Assembly: GCF_900095135.1 (NCBI RefSeq) | Contig: NZ_LT605205.1 | Coordinates: 1-64,000, forward strand | Length of the DNA stretch: 64,000 nt | Direction of reading: 5' to 3' | Source of the DNA: Proteiniphilum saccharofermentans | GTDB taxonomy: Bacteria; Bacteroidota; Bacteroidia; Bacteroidales; Dysgonomonadaceae | Shown here: positions 8,022 through 18,171 of the stretch, piece after piece | Layout of the letters: each line of letters begins with the position of its first letter | Position numbering within the stretch: position 1 is the first letter of the stretch | Position numbers and translations under genes: made by a program | The notes under the pieces: generated by a model | Database searches by the model: none | Told to the model about the DNA's origin: nothing | Seen by the model: only the letters and a program-made list of their open reading frames with translations

Positions 8022-9797
8022 ATGCAACAAAATTATCCTAAGATCGGAATTCGTCCTGTGATTGACGGACGACGCGGAGGTATCAGGGAATCTCTCGAAG
8101 ATACCACTATGAATCTGGCGAAAAGTGTAGAGAAGCTATACCGTGAAAATCTTCGGTATCCCGACGGTTCGCCGGTAGAATGTGTGATTGCCGACAGTTG
8201 TATCGGGGGGGTGAGAGAAGCAGCTTTATGTGCTGAAAAATTTGAAAAAGAGAACGTAGGACTTTCTTTGTCGGTTACTCCTTGTTGGTGTTATGGGTCG
8301 GAGACCATTGACATGAATCCTACTATACCGAAAGCGATTTGGGGATTCAATGGTACTGAGCGCCCGGGTGCGGTTTATCTTTCGGCTGCGCTGGCGGTTC
8401 ATAATCAAAAGGGACTGCCTGCATTCGGTATTTACGGAAGGGAGGTACAGGATATGAACGACCCGTCGATTCCGGCCGATGTACAGGAGAAACTGCTTCG
8501 CTTTGCGAAGGCGGGACTTGCCGTAGCTATCATGCGGGGAAAATCATACCTTTCCATCGGTTCCGTCTCGATGGGGATCGGTGGCTCTATGACTAATCCC
8601 GATTTCCTGCAGGAGTATCTCGGGATGCGCACTGAATTTATAGATGCAAGCGAAATACTTCGTCGCATTCAACTGGGTATCTATGATCATGATGAATTCG
8701 CCAAAGCGATGCAATGGACAAAAGAGCACTGTATGACTCGTGAAGGAGAGGATTTTAATCCTGAACATCTGAAACACAGCCGGGAACAGAAAGATAAAGA
8801 CTGGGAGTTCGTGGTGAAGATGACACTGATCATGCGTGACCTGATGATCGGAAATCCTGCATTGGACACTATGGGGTATGGTGAAGAAGCCCTTGGACAC
8901 AATGCCATAGCGGGAGGTTTCCAGGGACAACGGCAGTGGACCGATTTTCTGCCTGATGGTGATTTTTCGGAAGCGATCCTCAATTCTTCATTCGACTGGA
9001 ATGGGATACGGAAGCCATTCACTTTTGCTACTGAAGATGATCATCTCAATGGTATCAGTATGTTGTTCAACCAACTAATTACCAATACGTCCCAGATCTT
9101 TGCCGATGTACGTACCTACTGGAGTCCCGAAGCGATAGAACGGGTAAGCGGATGGAAACCGGAAGGAATATTGAAAGATGGTGCGATCCACCTGATCAAT
9201 TCCGGCTCATGCACCCTTGACGGTACCGGCCAGCAATCGGACGAAAACGGCAATCCTGTGATGAAACCTTTCTGGGAGATCAGTGAGGAAGAGGTGGAAA
9301 AGATGCTCGATGCCACTACCTGGTATCCTGCATCGCTTGAATATATGCGTGGAGGAGGATATTCTTCACAATTTCTGACCAGGGCAGGTATGCCGGTGAC
9401 CATGTGCCGCCTGAACCTGATCAAGGGGTTGGGGCCTGTATTGCAGATTGCTGAAGGATGGACAGCTACCTTTCCTGAAGAAGTTTTCGACATCATCAAT
9501 AAGCGAACCGACAAGACATGGCCGTCTACCTTTTTCGTGCCGCGCATCACCGGTAAAGGCCGCTTTACAGATATCTATTCGGTAATGAATTATTGGGGCG
9601 CAAATCATGGTGCTATCAGTTACGGACATATCGGTGCCGACCTGATCACACTGGCTTCAGCGCTTTCTATTCCGGTGAATATGCACAATGTGGATGATGA
9701 AAAGATCTTTCGTCCGGATGCATGGTCCGCATTCGGTTCTGATAACGAAGGAGCGGATTACCGTGCCTGTGCTGCTTACGGACCGCTGTATAGATAG
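8022..9797 (+). CDS. fucI: L-fucose/D-arabinose isomerase FucI
   Basis: 591 residues, the same length as E. coli FucI. The enzyme interconverts L-fucose and L-fuculose and, as known for the family, D-arabinose and D-ribulose, using Mn2+ in the cytoplasm. The metal ligands align with E. coli E337, D361 and H528 shifted by one: Glu338 (TEDDHLNG), Asp362 ([12 protein letters not shown]) and His529 (NHGAISYGH). There is no signal peptide. It is the first gene after the double operator and leads an operon of D-arabinan-type hydrolases; no fuculokinase or fuculose aldolase is present. D-arabinose is therefore the likely physiological substrate here, by inference. Confidence 0.93.
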   Translation: MQQNYPKIGIRPVIDGRRGGIRESLEDTTMNLAKSVEKLYRENLRYPDGSPVECVIADSCIGGVREAALCAEKFEKENVGLSLSVTPCWCYGSETIDMNPTIPKAIWGFNGTERPGAVYLSAALAVHNQKGLPAFGIYGREVQDMNDPSIPADVQEKLLRFAKAGLAVAIMRGKSYLSIGSVSMGIGGSMTNPDFLQEYLGMRTEFIDASEILRRIQLGIYDHDEFAKAMQWTKEHCMTREGEDFNPEHLKHSREQKDKDWEFVVKMTLIMRDLMIGNPALDTMGYGEEALGHNAIAGGFQGQRQWTDFLPDGDFSEAILNSSFDWNGIRKPFTFATEDDHLNGISMLFNQLITNTSQIFADVRTYWSPEAIERVSGWKPEGILKDGAIHLINSGSCTLDGTGQQSDENGNPVMKPFWEISEEEVEKMLDATTWYPASLEYMRGGGYSSQFLTRAGMPVTMCRLNLIKGLGPVLQIAEGWTATFPEEVFDIINKRTDKTWPSTFFVPRITGKGRFTDIYSVMNYWGANHGAISYGHIGADLITLASALSIPVNMHNVDDEKIFRPDAWSAFGSDNEGADYRACAAYGPLYR

Positions 9798-9950
9798 AGA
9801 ACCAAGAGCCAGGAATCAGGAACCAGGACGTTCAGATGCAAAATATTCAGACTCAAAAGTAAAATAATGAGGTGAATATGTGAAACAGGACGAAGTGGAT
9901 CAAAGATTCCGGTTTATCGGAATAATAATAAACCAAATAAAACAGATACA

Positions 9951-11150
9951 ATGGAGAGAATTAATTTTAAAATGCTGAAAGTAAGCATCCTTATTTTGGG
10001 AATTATGCTTTCATTCCCCCTCTTTTCCCAAACGGAGTCGATGGGAGATATGTTTGAACTGGCGAAATTGAAATCGGGCATGAAAAACAGGAGGATATCC
10101 AGTACCGATCCCACGGGAGGAAACCGGGACCATCTGGAACCTTTCAAACCCGGTGAAAAGCGAACTATTGCGGAGATAAAAGGGACCGGTGTAATCAACC
10201 ATATCTGGATAACCATTGCACCTCCGCCCGGTGAATTAAGCAGGAACGATATCATTATCAGGATGTATTGGGACGGGAACGATTATCCATCGGTGGAATC
10301 ACCTATCGGGCCTTTCTTTGGCCAGGGATGGGACGAGCGGTATAATTATGCTTCGCTTCCCCTGTCGGCAGGACCCGAGGAAGGAACAGGTCTGAGCAGT
10401 TATTTTGCGATGCCCTTTGAGAAAGGAGCAAGAATAGAGATTGAGAATCAGACCGATAAGACGATCAATGCTTTCTATTTTTATGTAGATTATCTCGAGA
10501 TGGCGGAGCTTCCCGAAGGAATGGGCCGTTTTCACGCCTGGTATAATCACAGCTTATCTAAAGCCCTGCCTGAAGGAGAAACTGAATGGGCACTGACAGG
10601 CGAATGGAAGCCCAATACCCGGTTAGACCGGAACTATGTTTTTATCGAAACCAAAGGGAAAGGGCATTTTGTAGGGATCAATTATTACGTACACTCTCCT
10701 ACTCCCATGTGGTACGGCGAGGGAGATGATATGTGGTTTATCGATGGGGAGAAGACTCCTTCTTTGATCGGCACCGGTACGGAAGATTTCTTCAATACCT
10801 CCTGGTGTCCCAAAGAGCCGTTCTCACATCCCCATTTCGGTTATCCCAGGGTGAATAACGATATAGGCTGGCTGGGAAGAACCCATGTGTATCGTTTCTT
10901 TATCAATGACCCCATCTTCTTTGAAACAGAAGTGAAAGGAACCATTGAAACAGGACACAACAACAATCTTACCCTTGATCTGGCCACTGTGGCTTACTGG
11001 TATCAGGATAGTGCGGTAAAATTGCCTCCGGCGCCATCTAAGGAAGCACGTAAACCCAAGCCTTTTATCAACCATATGGATATGCACCGCTGGAGAGATG
11101 CCTGGCGGAAAGCGAAAGGAAATGACCCGCAGTTGTGGGGAAATGAGTGA
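9951..11150 (+). CDS. GH172 (DUF2961) exported glycosidase, first of three
   Basis: 399 residues with a signal peptide ending FPLFSQ. The DUF2961 fold is seen from GTGVINHIWITI, through the jelly-roll strand SPIGPFFGQGWDE, to the conserved motif GTGTEDFFN, whose Glu278 is a probable catalytic residue. GH172 members include exo-alpha-D-arabinofuranosidases acting on mycobacterial D-arabinan and difructose dianhydride I synthase/hydrolase. Its place between fucI and susC, with GH183 and GH116 genes downstream, favours exo-D-arabinofuranosidase in the periplasm. Length is typical of single-module members. The exact linkage cleaved cannot be read from sequence. Confidence 0.88.
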   Translation: MERINFKMLKVSILILGIMLSFPLFSQTESMGDMFELAKLKSGMKNRRISSTDPTGGNRDHLEPFKPGEKRTIAEIKGTGVINHIWITIAPPPGELSRNDIIIRMYWDGNDYPSVESPIGPFFGQGWDERYNYASLPLSAGPEEGTGLSSYFAMPFEKGARIEIENQTDKTINAFYFYVDYLEMAELPEGMGRFHAWYNHSLSKALPEGETEWALTGEWKPNTRLDRNYVFIETKGKGHFVGINYYVHSPTPMWYGEGDDMWFIDGEKTPSLIGTGTEDFFNTSWCPKEPFSHPHFGYPRVNNDIGWLGRTHVYRFFINDPIFFETEVKGTIETGHNNNLTLDLATVAYWYQDSAVKLPPAPSKEARKPKPFINHMDMHRWRDAWRKAKGNDPQLWGNE

Positions 11151-11171
11151 TCAATCAATAAATTTAGTCAT

Positions 11172-14100
11172 ATGAAAAATTTTATAAGCAAACTCGTTTT
11201 GGTTTGTCTGTTTCTGGGATTCACTCTCTATACCTTTGCAGCCCAGACACCCAACGAGATACAACAGACTAAAACCATCAGAGGAGTTGTTACAGAACAA
11301 AATACCAATGACCCCTTGCCGGGAACAAGTGTATATGTGAAAGGTACAACTGTGGGTACTATCACCGATATGGATGGTAGATACCAGCTAAATGTGCCTT
11401 CAGAAGATGCGGTACTGGTTTTTTCCTTTATCGGAAAGAGGACAGTGGAACAATCCGTGAGAGGAGCGACGGTAATTGATGTGGTGATGGAAGATGATGC
11501 TACCATGCTGGAAGAACTGGTCTATACCGGTTATATGACACAGCGGAAAGCCGATCTTACCGGATCGGTTTCCATGGCGACGAGCAGTGATATCATCAAG
11601 AATCCTTCGGCCAATGCGATGAAAGCGTTGCAGGGAAAACTTTCCGGGGTCCATATTACAACAAACGGGGGAAATCCTGCTGAAGATGTGAATATTCAGA
11701 TTAGAGGGCTCTCTTCCCTTTCAGGTGGAGTAAAACCGTTGATCGTATTGGATGGGATGCCCACGGAGAATCTCAACCTTAGGGATATTAATTCCGGAGA
11801 TATAGAATCGATTCAGATATTGAAAGACGCTGCTTCAGCCAGTATATACGGTGCACGCGCATCAGGGGGCGTAATTTTGATTCAAACCAAAAAAGGGAAA
11901 GAAGGTGCAATATCCGTTGAATACAACGGAAGTGTTTCATTCAGTTCCGTTGTGAACAAACCCCGGTTGATGAATGCTGAAGAGTACGGAATAGCTGCTT
12001 TCAGAGCGCAGGCATATGACGAGAAAGTGTATGGCGTATCTATGTCATTACCCACTACCTATGATTTTACCTGGCACAGAAATGACAACGGATTGGCAGT
12101 GCTCGACGGGGTGAAACCGGCGGAATGGCTCAATCCGGAACAGACTGTCAGAGGCTCGGATACCGACTGGATGGACGAAATCTTCCGTACCGCGATGATG
12201 ACAAACCATCAGGTGACCGTTTCTCAAGGAACAGATCGGTCAAAGAGCCTGTTTTCATTGGGTTATTATAACAATGAAGGTACGCAAATTCATACCTTTT
12301 TCAGACAATACTCGGTGCGTGCCAATACGGAATACGCCTTGTTGAACAACCGGTTGAAAATCGGTGAAAATATTGCATTGAGTTACCTGCAATATAAAGA
12401 TGCGAACGAAACCCGTTGGGCAATGATCAATCCTCCTGCCGGGCCGGTTTACGACATCAATGGTAACTGGGCGGGAGCTCCCGGCTTTGATGATTTTACC
12501 AATCCGGTACGTCTATTGACAATGAATAAAGACAATATCAATAATTACGTGAAAATAATCGGTAATATTTTCCTTGACCTTGATATCTGGAAAGGGATAT
12601 CGGCACGTACTCAGTTCGGGGTAGATTACGGTAATGCCTACAACAGGGCAGTCGATGGCATCTGGTCCGAGACCGGAGGAAGAAACAGCGACGGAGAAAA
12701 TTATGTAGGGAGTTACCAGTCACATCCTTTGAGTTATGTATGGACCAATAGCCTTTCCTATACGCTGAATACCGGAAGGCATTCGCTTGATGCGGTGGTT
12801 GGTACAGAGTTTACCCGATTCGTTCAGGAGGGATTTTCTGCCAGAAGAGAAGGAATATACCTTGAAGACAGGGATTTTGCCCATATTGGCGTGACTACCG
12901 GTACGAAATATTCCCTGGGTAGTTCGGCAGATGAATATACCTATTTCTCACTTTTTGGTAAAGTAAACTATTCGCTTGACTCAAAGTATCTCCTTTCATT
13001 CACACTACGGCGAGATGGGTCATCACTCTTTGGAGCAAACAACCGGTATGGAACCTTTCCCGCTGTTTCGGCCGGATGGAGAATCAACAACGAACCTTTT
13101 ATGGCTGACGTGGAAGCAGTATCTGACCTGAAGCTTCGTGCAAGCTGGGGAGCCAACGGAAGTGTGCAGGGATTGCCGCGTGGATATACTTCCACACCTT
13201 TCACAACCGACTATTTTGGTACATCCTATCCGATAGAAGGCAATGAATCCGGACCGCTCTGGTCAGGTTATCGGAGAACCTGGCTTGGAAATCCAAATCT
13301 TAAGTGGGAAACGACAAAACAGACTGACATTGCAGTCGATTTTGGTTTTCTGAATCAACGCCTGTTCGGTTCTCTAAGCTATTATTTTAAAAAGACGAAC
13401 GATGTATTGGTACAGGTACCCTATATTGCTGCGATGGGTGAAGGAGGTGAACCATGGATCAATGGCGCTAATATGAATAACCAGGGGGTTGAATTTGAAA
13501 TTACATATAGAAATGATCCTTCAGCTGATTTCCAGTATGCCATAACTGCCAATATAGGTTCTTACAGGACAAAACTGGTAGAACTTCCCGAAAATGTGGT
13601 TAACAGGTATCCGGGTGACGGTATGCGTGACTTTGTGATAGGCAGAACACCTAATATCCTTTATGGATTGGTGGCCGATGGTATCTTCAAAACCCAGGAA
13701 GAGGTAGATAACCATGCCGAGCAGACAGGAAAGGCTATCGGAAGGATCCGTTATAAGGACCTGGATGGGAATGGGGTCGTTGATGAATTGTATGACCGTA
13801 CTTTTATAGGAATTACCGATCCTGACTTTTTCGGAGGCATCACCTTTGATCTCGGTTACAAAAATTTTGATATGAATATCTTTTTCCAGGGTGTATACGG
13901 TAATAAAGTAAATAATATCTGGAAACAGGAGAGCGATCTGTGGAATATTTCTGTTCCTGCAGGGAAGAATCATGAAAAAAGAATATTGGATGCATGGTAT
14001 TTCGATAATCCCGATTCCGATATTCCGGCTATGTCCAATTCAAATCCAAATAGCGAGCAACGGTTTTCCTCCTATTTCGTAGAAGACGGTTCCTATCTGA

Positions 14101-14315
14101 AGTTGAGAAATATAGAACTAGGATACACCTTCCCGAAAAAACTTACAGATGCAATGCTGATGCAGCACCTCAGGATTTATGCTTCGGCACGCAACGTGCT
14201 TACGCTTAAGAAAGGATGGGGAAACGACAGATATACCAGTTTTGATCCTGAAATGCCGGGATACGGTTATTTGACACCATTTACCATGGCTTTTGGAGTT
14301 AATGTAACATTCTAA
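11172..14315 (+). CDS. SusC-like TonB-dependent outer-membrane transporter (locus 1)
   Basis: 1047 residues with a signal peptide (FLGFTLYTFAAQ). A carboxypeptidase-regulatory-like domain (TIRGVVTEQNTNDPLPGTSV) comes first, then the plug domain with SusC hallmarks (GKLSGVHITTNGGNPAEDVN; IQILKDAASASIYGARASGG), then the beta-barrel ending in the aromatic outer-membrane signature MAFGVNVTF. It imports oligosaccharides powered by TonB and pairs with the SusD lipoprotein 14 bases downstream. From context the ligand is probably D-arabino-oligosaccharide. The domain order is complete and no frameshift is visible. Confidence 0.95.
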   Translation: MKNFISKLVLVCLFLGFTLYTFAAQTPNEIQQTKTIRGVVTEQNTNDPLPGTSVYVKGTTVGTITDMDGRYQLNVPSEDAVLVFSFIGKRTVEQSVRGATVIDVVMEDDATMLEELVYTGYMTQRKADLTGSVSMATSSDIIKNPSANAMKALQGKLSGVHITTNGGNPAEDVNIQIRGLSSLSGGVKPLIVLDGMPTENLNLRDINSGDIESIQILKDAASASIYGARASGGVILIQTKKGKEGAISVEYNGSVSFSSVVNKPRLMNAEEYGIAAFRAQAYDEKVYGVSMSLPTTYDFTWHRNDNGLAVLDGVKPAEWLNPEQTVRGSDTDWMDEIFRTAMMTNHQVTVSQGTDRSKSLFSLGYYNNEGTQIHTFFRQYSVRANTEYALLNNRLKIGENIALSYLQYKDANETRWAMINPPAGPVYDINGNWAGAPGFDDFTNPVRLLTMNKDNINNYVKIIGNIFLDLDIWKGISARTQFGVDYGNAYNRAVDGIWSETGGRNSDGENYVGSYQSHPLSYVWTNSLSYTLNTGRHSLDAVVGTEFTRFVQEGFSARREGIYLEDRDFAHIGVTTGTKYSLGSSADEYTYFSLFGKVNYSLDSKYLLSFTLRRDGSSLFGANNRYGTFPAVSAGWRINNEPFMADVEAVSDLKLRASWGANGSVQGLPRGYTSTPFTTDYFGTSYPIEGNESGPLWSGYRRTWLGNPNLKWETTKQTDIAVDFGFLNQRLFGSLSYYFKKTNDVLVQVPYIAAMGEGGEPWINGANMNNQGVEFEITYRNDPSADFQYAITANIGSYRTKLVELPENVVNRYPGDGMRDFVIGRTPNILYGLVADGIFKTQEEVDNHAEQTGKAIGRIRYKDLDGNGVVDELYDRTFIGITDPDFFGGITFDLGYKNFDMNIFFQGVYGNKVNNIWKQESDLWNISVPAGKNHEKRILDAWYFDNPDSDIPAMSNSNPNSEQRFSSYFVEDGSYLKLRNIELGYTFPKKLTDAMLMQHLRIYASARNVLTLKKGWGNDRYTSFDPEMPGYGYLTPFTMAFGVNVTF

Positions 14316-14329
14316 ATTTATAATAGATT

Positions 14330-16138
14330 ATGAAACGATTAAAATATATCTTTTTGCTCGTCACTTTCCTCGTTACGGCAAATAACTGCTCCGATCTTTT
14401 GGAAGTGAATCCGAAACAGGTACTGGATGAGGGATTACTGAATTCTCCGGAAGATATGGAAGGTTTTGTGACAGCAGCTTATGCAAGGATTACCGATATA
14501 CCATCCTGGGATTCTCCTTTTTCGCCCTGGTGGTCCGGCTCTATGCGGTCTGACGACTCATATAAGGGTGGTGGTGGCGTCTGGGACGGCGGTGACGGAT
14601 GGGGTTTTATGGAAACCTTTGTGAATCTGACTGCCAATGGTTGGCCGATTGATTATCCGTGGTATGTTTCCTATCAGATTATCCAGCGTAGCAACACCGC
14701 AATACAGAAACTGAATAACATCTCCGAGGAGGATTATCCTTTAAAGAGTGTGAGAATAGGGGAGATGAAATTTATCAGGGCTTTTGTTCATTTCAGGTTG
14801 AAACAGTTTTTCAAATATATACCTTATATCGATGAAAATGTAGTGGGTAGTTCGGCTGAGTTTGAAGCGATTCCCAACAGAGATTCCAGTTTTCCGAACG
14901 ACCAGTATCTCTGGGAACGGATATTGAGTGATTTTAAAGATGCCGAAGAGGCGTTGCCCGATGTGCAACCGGAGAAAGGAAGGGTAGATAAAAATGCAGC
15001 CACAGCAATGGTGGCCAGAACCCTGATGTTCATGGCATATGAGCAGAACGACAGGCATCAGGTGGTTAATATCAATAAAGACCGGCTCTCGGAGGCGTTG
15101 GTTTACCTGAACAAGCTGACCGATCAGGAAGGCGGTAAAGTGGACCTTTGTCAGGATTTCGGGGAAAACTTTATTCATACTTCCGATAATAATACCAAAG
15201 AGTCGATCTGGGAAATTCAATATTCTATTGATGACGGCAGCTCTACCGGAGGAAAAATCAATCGTGGAGAAGGATTGAATCACCCCTGGAACTGGGCAGG
15301 ATTCCAATGTTGCGGATTTCACCATATCAGTTATAATATGGGGAATGCCTTTAAGACAGGTCCTGACGGATTGCCGCTGTTTGATGACTACAATAATGAC
15401 AGCTACGGAAATTATATCAAGAATACAGATGGAAGTGATAATATAGCACTTGTTGAAGCGGGAAATCCGGACTATTTTAATAAGTACAATTGGGATCCCC
15501 GTTTCAGCCATACGGCCGGTGTGCCCGGACAGCCGTGGAAATACGATCCTGATCTGATTTTTGAAAGCAGGGGAATAAGGAACGGAGCTGAATATGGTTG
15601 GTTGAAATCAGTGAAAGAATTGCCCCATCCCGGTTGCGATTGTCTCTTGTATGACGGATGGCAGTTCAATTCGATGAACAAGCGGATGATCCGTTACGAT
15701 GAAGTCCTGCTCTGGAAAGCAGAAGTATTGATTCAACTGGACAGATGGAATGAAGCCTTAATCCCTATCAATAAAGTTCGTGAACGTGCTGCTAACAGCA
15801 CTGGTTGGTTGATCAAGGCCGATGGTACACCGGTAATGAACTATCATGTGGAGGTCTATAAACCAGGTGAGAACTGTGTATGGGATAAGGATTTTGCCTG
15901 GAAGGCAATGCAATGGGAAAACCGCCTGGAAATGGCCGGTGAAGGACGCCGTTTCTTCGATCTGCAACGCTGGGGTATCCTGGAAGAAGTGATGAATAAC
16001 TATTTTACCGTGGAGAAGACACGATTCTCATGGATGGCAAATGCCCGCTTTACTGCCGGACGGGACGAGTTTTTCCCGATTCCGCAAAATCAGATGAAAT
16101 GGGCCAAAGGTAACTATACACAAAACCCCGGATATTGA
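14330..16138 (+). CDS. SusD/RagB-type surface glycan-binding lipoprotein (locus 1)
   Basis: 602 residues. The lipoprotein signal LLVTFLVTANNC gives Cys at about residue 20. Then come the N-terminal LLEVNPKQVLDEGLLNSPED region, helical TPR-like repeats and the typical SusD C-terminal block ENRLEMAGEGRRFFDLQRWG followed by FFPIPQNQ. It sits on the cell surface as the lid of the SusC transporter and captures released glycan. Translation is likely coupled to the upstream susC-like gene (14 bases apart). Length is normal for the PF07980/PF14322 family. Confidence 0.94.
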   Translation: MKRLKYIFLLVTFLVTANNCSDLLEVNPKQVLDEGLLNSPEDMEGFVTAAYARITDIPSWDSPFSPWWSGSMRSDDSYKGGGGVWDGGDGWGFMETFVNLTANGWPIDYPWYVSYQIIQRSNTAIQKLNNISEEDYPLKSVRIGEMKFIRAFVHFRLKQFFKYIPYIDENVVGSSAEFEAIPNRDSSFPNDQYLWERILSDFKDAEEALPDVQPEKGRVDKNAATAMVARTLMFMAYEQNDRHQVVNINKDRLSEALVYLNKLTDQEGGKVDLCQDFGENFIHTSDNNTKESIWEIQYSIDDGSSTGGKINRGEGLNHPWNWAGFQCCGFHHISYNMGNAFKTGPDGLPLFDDYNNDSYGNYIKNTDGSDNIALVEAGNPDYFNKYNWDPRFSHTAGVPGQPWKYDPDLIFESRGIRNGAEYGWLKSVKELPHPGCDCLLYDGWQFNSMNKRMIRYDEVLLWKAEVLIQLDRWNEALIPINKVRERAANSTGWLIKADGTPVMNYHVEVYKPGENCVWDKDFAWKAMQWENRLEMAGEGRRFFDLQRWGILEEVMNNYFTVEKTRFSWMANARFTAGRDEFFPIPQNQMKWAKGNYTQNPGY

Positions 16139-16155
16139 TACCGGAAATAAAATCT

Positions 16156-16572
16156 ATGGTTATGAGAAAAATAGGAAAACTTATTATTGTAGCACTGATC
16201 TTAGTACTGTTTACAGGATGCTACGACAGAGATATTATCGACAGGAAAGATTTTAATCATTCCTTACCTAAAGTAGAGAATCTGTCTTATACGCTGGAAG
16301 GGAATGTGGTTAGACTGTCATGGCAAATACCCGGCAATATCCCACAGAACTTCAATCGACCGCTGGAAGCAAGTATTCAGGTGGTGGAGGATGATATTTA
16401 CAGACAGATAATCTCCGTATTCGATGAGGTCAACTCTGCACAGATTACAATAGATCCGAATAAAGAGTACCGGTTTATTGTCAAATTGCTGGGTTTTCTG
16501 ACTCCCGAAGCAAAAGAAGAAGGGTTTACCGACAGGGTCTTTTCTGAAGGTGTAATAATTAAAATTGAATGA
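16156..16572 (+). CDS. Small lipoprotein with Fn3-like domain (DUF4945-like)
   Basis: About 138 residues from the ATG at 16156; an ATG at 16162 is equally possible, and a TTG overlapping the SusD stop at 16135 is less likely. The signal LIIVALILVLFTGC predicts lipidation. The rest looks like one fibronectin type III-like sandwich (LPKVENLSYTLEGNVVRLSW, DPNKEYRFIVKLLGF). Similar small lipoproteins follow SusD in many polysaccharide loci. A role in glycan binding or holding an enzyme at the surface is inferred from position only. The domain name is from memory and moderately certain. Confidence 0.7.
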   Translation: MVMRKIGKLIIVALILVLFTGCYDRDIIDRKDFNHSLPKVENLSYTLEGNVVRLSWQIPGNIPQNFNRPLEASIQVVEDDIYRQIISVFDEVNSAQITIDPNKEYRFIVKLLGFLTPEAKEEGFTDRVFSEGVIIKIE

Positions 16573-16595
16573 CAACTGTGATACCATAAGTAGTG

Positions 16596-16652
16596 AGGGT
16601 GTACCGAAAGCGAGGTATATGTTTTGAGTCACACCGCTTAGCGGTACACCCT
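16596..16652 (+). terminator. Long hairpin between the SusCD block and the GH183 gene
   Basis: AGGGTGTACCG (16596-16606) and CGGTACACCCT (16642-16652) form a perfect 11 bp inverted repeat, and AAAGCG/CGCTTA extends the stem inward. It ends in TTTTATCTTTG, so it can act as a terminator or attenuator. The tail itself contains TATCTTTG (16655-16662), a perfect -7 box without an obvious -33 box, so a new transcript could begin here. This would let transport and enzyme genes have different mRNA levels. Confidence 0.55.
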
Positions 16653-16705
16653 TTTATCTTTGTTTACAGAGAATTGGATAAATAGCATTTAGCCGAAAAA
16701 AGTGT

Positions 16706-18136
16706 ATGAGCCCGGAAGAAAACAGAAATTATTGGATACTTATAGCCTTTGCTATCATTACGATAATTATATCGTCCTGTAGCAAAGAAGAAGGCAGTGA
16801 TGAGCCTTATATTCCGGTTGATGAGATCTCGTCGGCCGAAACCGATCTCATACCTGACAAGGAGACAAAAACTGTTTCCACTCTTCTCCAGTTTAAAAAT
16901 CTTGACAATATTGATTATCTGGTCATTAATAAGAGTGGAGGAGAAAGTTATTCGGAAAAGATCAGCCGGAGCGAACTCTCTTCCTCTTATCTTTTTACAT
17001 ACCAAGTGAGAGTTTCTGATCCTGATTTTTTCAGACTGATCCTGAAAGCTGTTTATCTGGATGGAAATATCTCGAAAGAAATTTCACTGAATGTAGATAA
17101 CCGGTGGGGCTTTTTTATCCGTAATGTGAGCCGGATAGCACGTGTGACCGGTGCCCCGGTATCCGGAGAGACATTCCCCAGTCCCAACAATACATTAAAC
17201 TGGAATGTGGGTGGGACTGATCTGGGCATTGTCTGGGAAATGGAACCGGGTAAATATGGGATATTCTTTGGGGATACTTTCGGTCGGGATTTCAAACCGA
17301 ACCCCACTAATCCCGGCCCCAACGGAGGTAGTTGGAGAAGTAACGTGCTGGCTTTTTCAGAAGATAAAAACCTGGATGACGGGTTGACCTTCAGCAGTAT
17401 GGCGACCGATGCCAGGGGAGATGCCCGTGAAATTGTTTATGGCGGGAAGGACGGTTCGGGTAATGGAGACTGGACTTCTATTCCCACAGCAGCCATTCGC
17501 GCCAATGGGGCTGATTATGTCCATTACTTCAATATGAGGAACTGGACCGGCTGGATCACTAATTATTCGGGAATGTACAAGTCGACCGATAACGGACTGA
17601 CATGGGAGAAGTGTGAAGGAGTTACGTTCTCTTCCAACAGTCCCTTTGGACAAGGTGGATATTTTAAGAAAGATGGATATGTATATATGATCGGCACACA
17701 AACCGGGCGCGACAGCAAAGCCGCTCTTGCCCGGTTTCGTGAAGCTGATATTGAGAAACGGGATCAGTATGAATATTGGAACGGCTCTTCCGGGCAATGG
17801 ATCAAAGGAGATGAAAACCTGGCAACCGTCATTATAGATGATAAGGTGGGTGAGTTGTCGTTCATCTATAGTGAGACATTTAACAAGTGGTTCGTTGCTT
17901 ATTTCAATGGCGACAGGTATAATATCACCATGCGTACAGCGGAACAGATTACCGGTCCCTGGAGTGAACCGTATGAACTGGCAGCGGGGAAGGATTATGC
18001 GCAATTATATGGATCTTATTTCCATCCCCTGTCCGTAAACAGCGACAACCTCTATTTCCTGATGTCGATGTGGATGCCGTACAATGTTTTTTTGATGAAA
18101 GCCGAAATAGCAGATATGGGTAGCTTTCAGGATTAA
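16706..18136 (+). CDS. GH183 (DUF4185) lipoprotein, probable endo-D-arabinanase
   Basis: 476 residues. The lipoprotein signal reads IITIIISSC. A beta-sandwich of about 110 residues follows, and the DUF4185 catalytic propeller begins near residue 135 (SRIARVTGAPVSGETFPSPN; WNVGGTDLGIVWEM; GIFFGDTFGRDF). An Asp-box-like turn (KSTDNGLTWEKCEG) and FGQGGYFKKDGYVYMIGTQT are further family features. DUF4185 proteins are now classed as GH183 and are endo-D-arabinofuranases that cut the alpha-1,5-linked D-arabinan of arabinogalactan and lipoarabinomannan. Surface anchoring fits a first cut outside the cell before SusCD import. Family assignment is strong; the substrate rests on family knowledge. Confidence 0.9.
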   Translation: MSPEENRNYWILIAFAIITIIISSCSKEEGSDEPYIPVDEISSAETDLIPDKETKTVSTLLQFKNLDNIDYLVINKSGGESYSEKISRSELSSSYLFTYQVRVSDPDFFRLILKAVYLDGNISKEISLNVDNRWGFFIRNVSRIARVTGAPVSGETFPSPNNTLNWNVGGTDLGIVWEMEPGKYGIFFGDTFGRDFKPNPTNPGPNGGSWRSNVLAFSEDKNLDDGLTFSSMATDARGDAREIVYGGKDGSGNGDWTSIPTAAIRANGADYVHYFNMRNWTGWITNYSGMYKSTDNGLTWEKCEGVTFSSNSPFGQGGYFKKDGYVYMIGTQTGRDSKAALARFREADIEKRDQYEYWNGSSGQWIKGDENLATVIIDDKVGELSFIYSETFNKWFVAYFNGDRYNITMRTAEQITGPWSEPYELAAGKDYAQLYGSYFHPLSVNSDNLYFLMSMWMPYNVFLMKAEIADMGSFQD

Positions 18137-18171
18137 AGAATAGTACAAACGATTATTTAGAAAACAGAGAT

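Noticed and set aside
8022-9797. Plain L-fucose utilization as the purpose of locus 1
   Set aside because: There is no fucosidase, fuculokinase or fuculose aldolase, while D-arabinan hydrolase families and a ribulokinase are present.
14741-15511. Long minus-strand open frame (256 codons) opposite the SusD-like gene
   Set aside because: Antisense shadow of a clear SusD family gene with no independent features.
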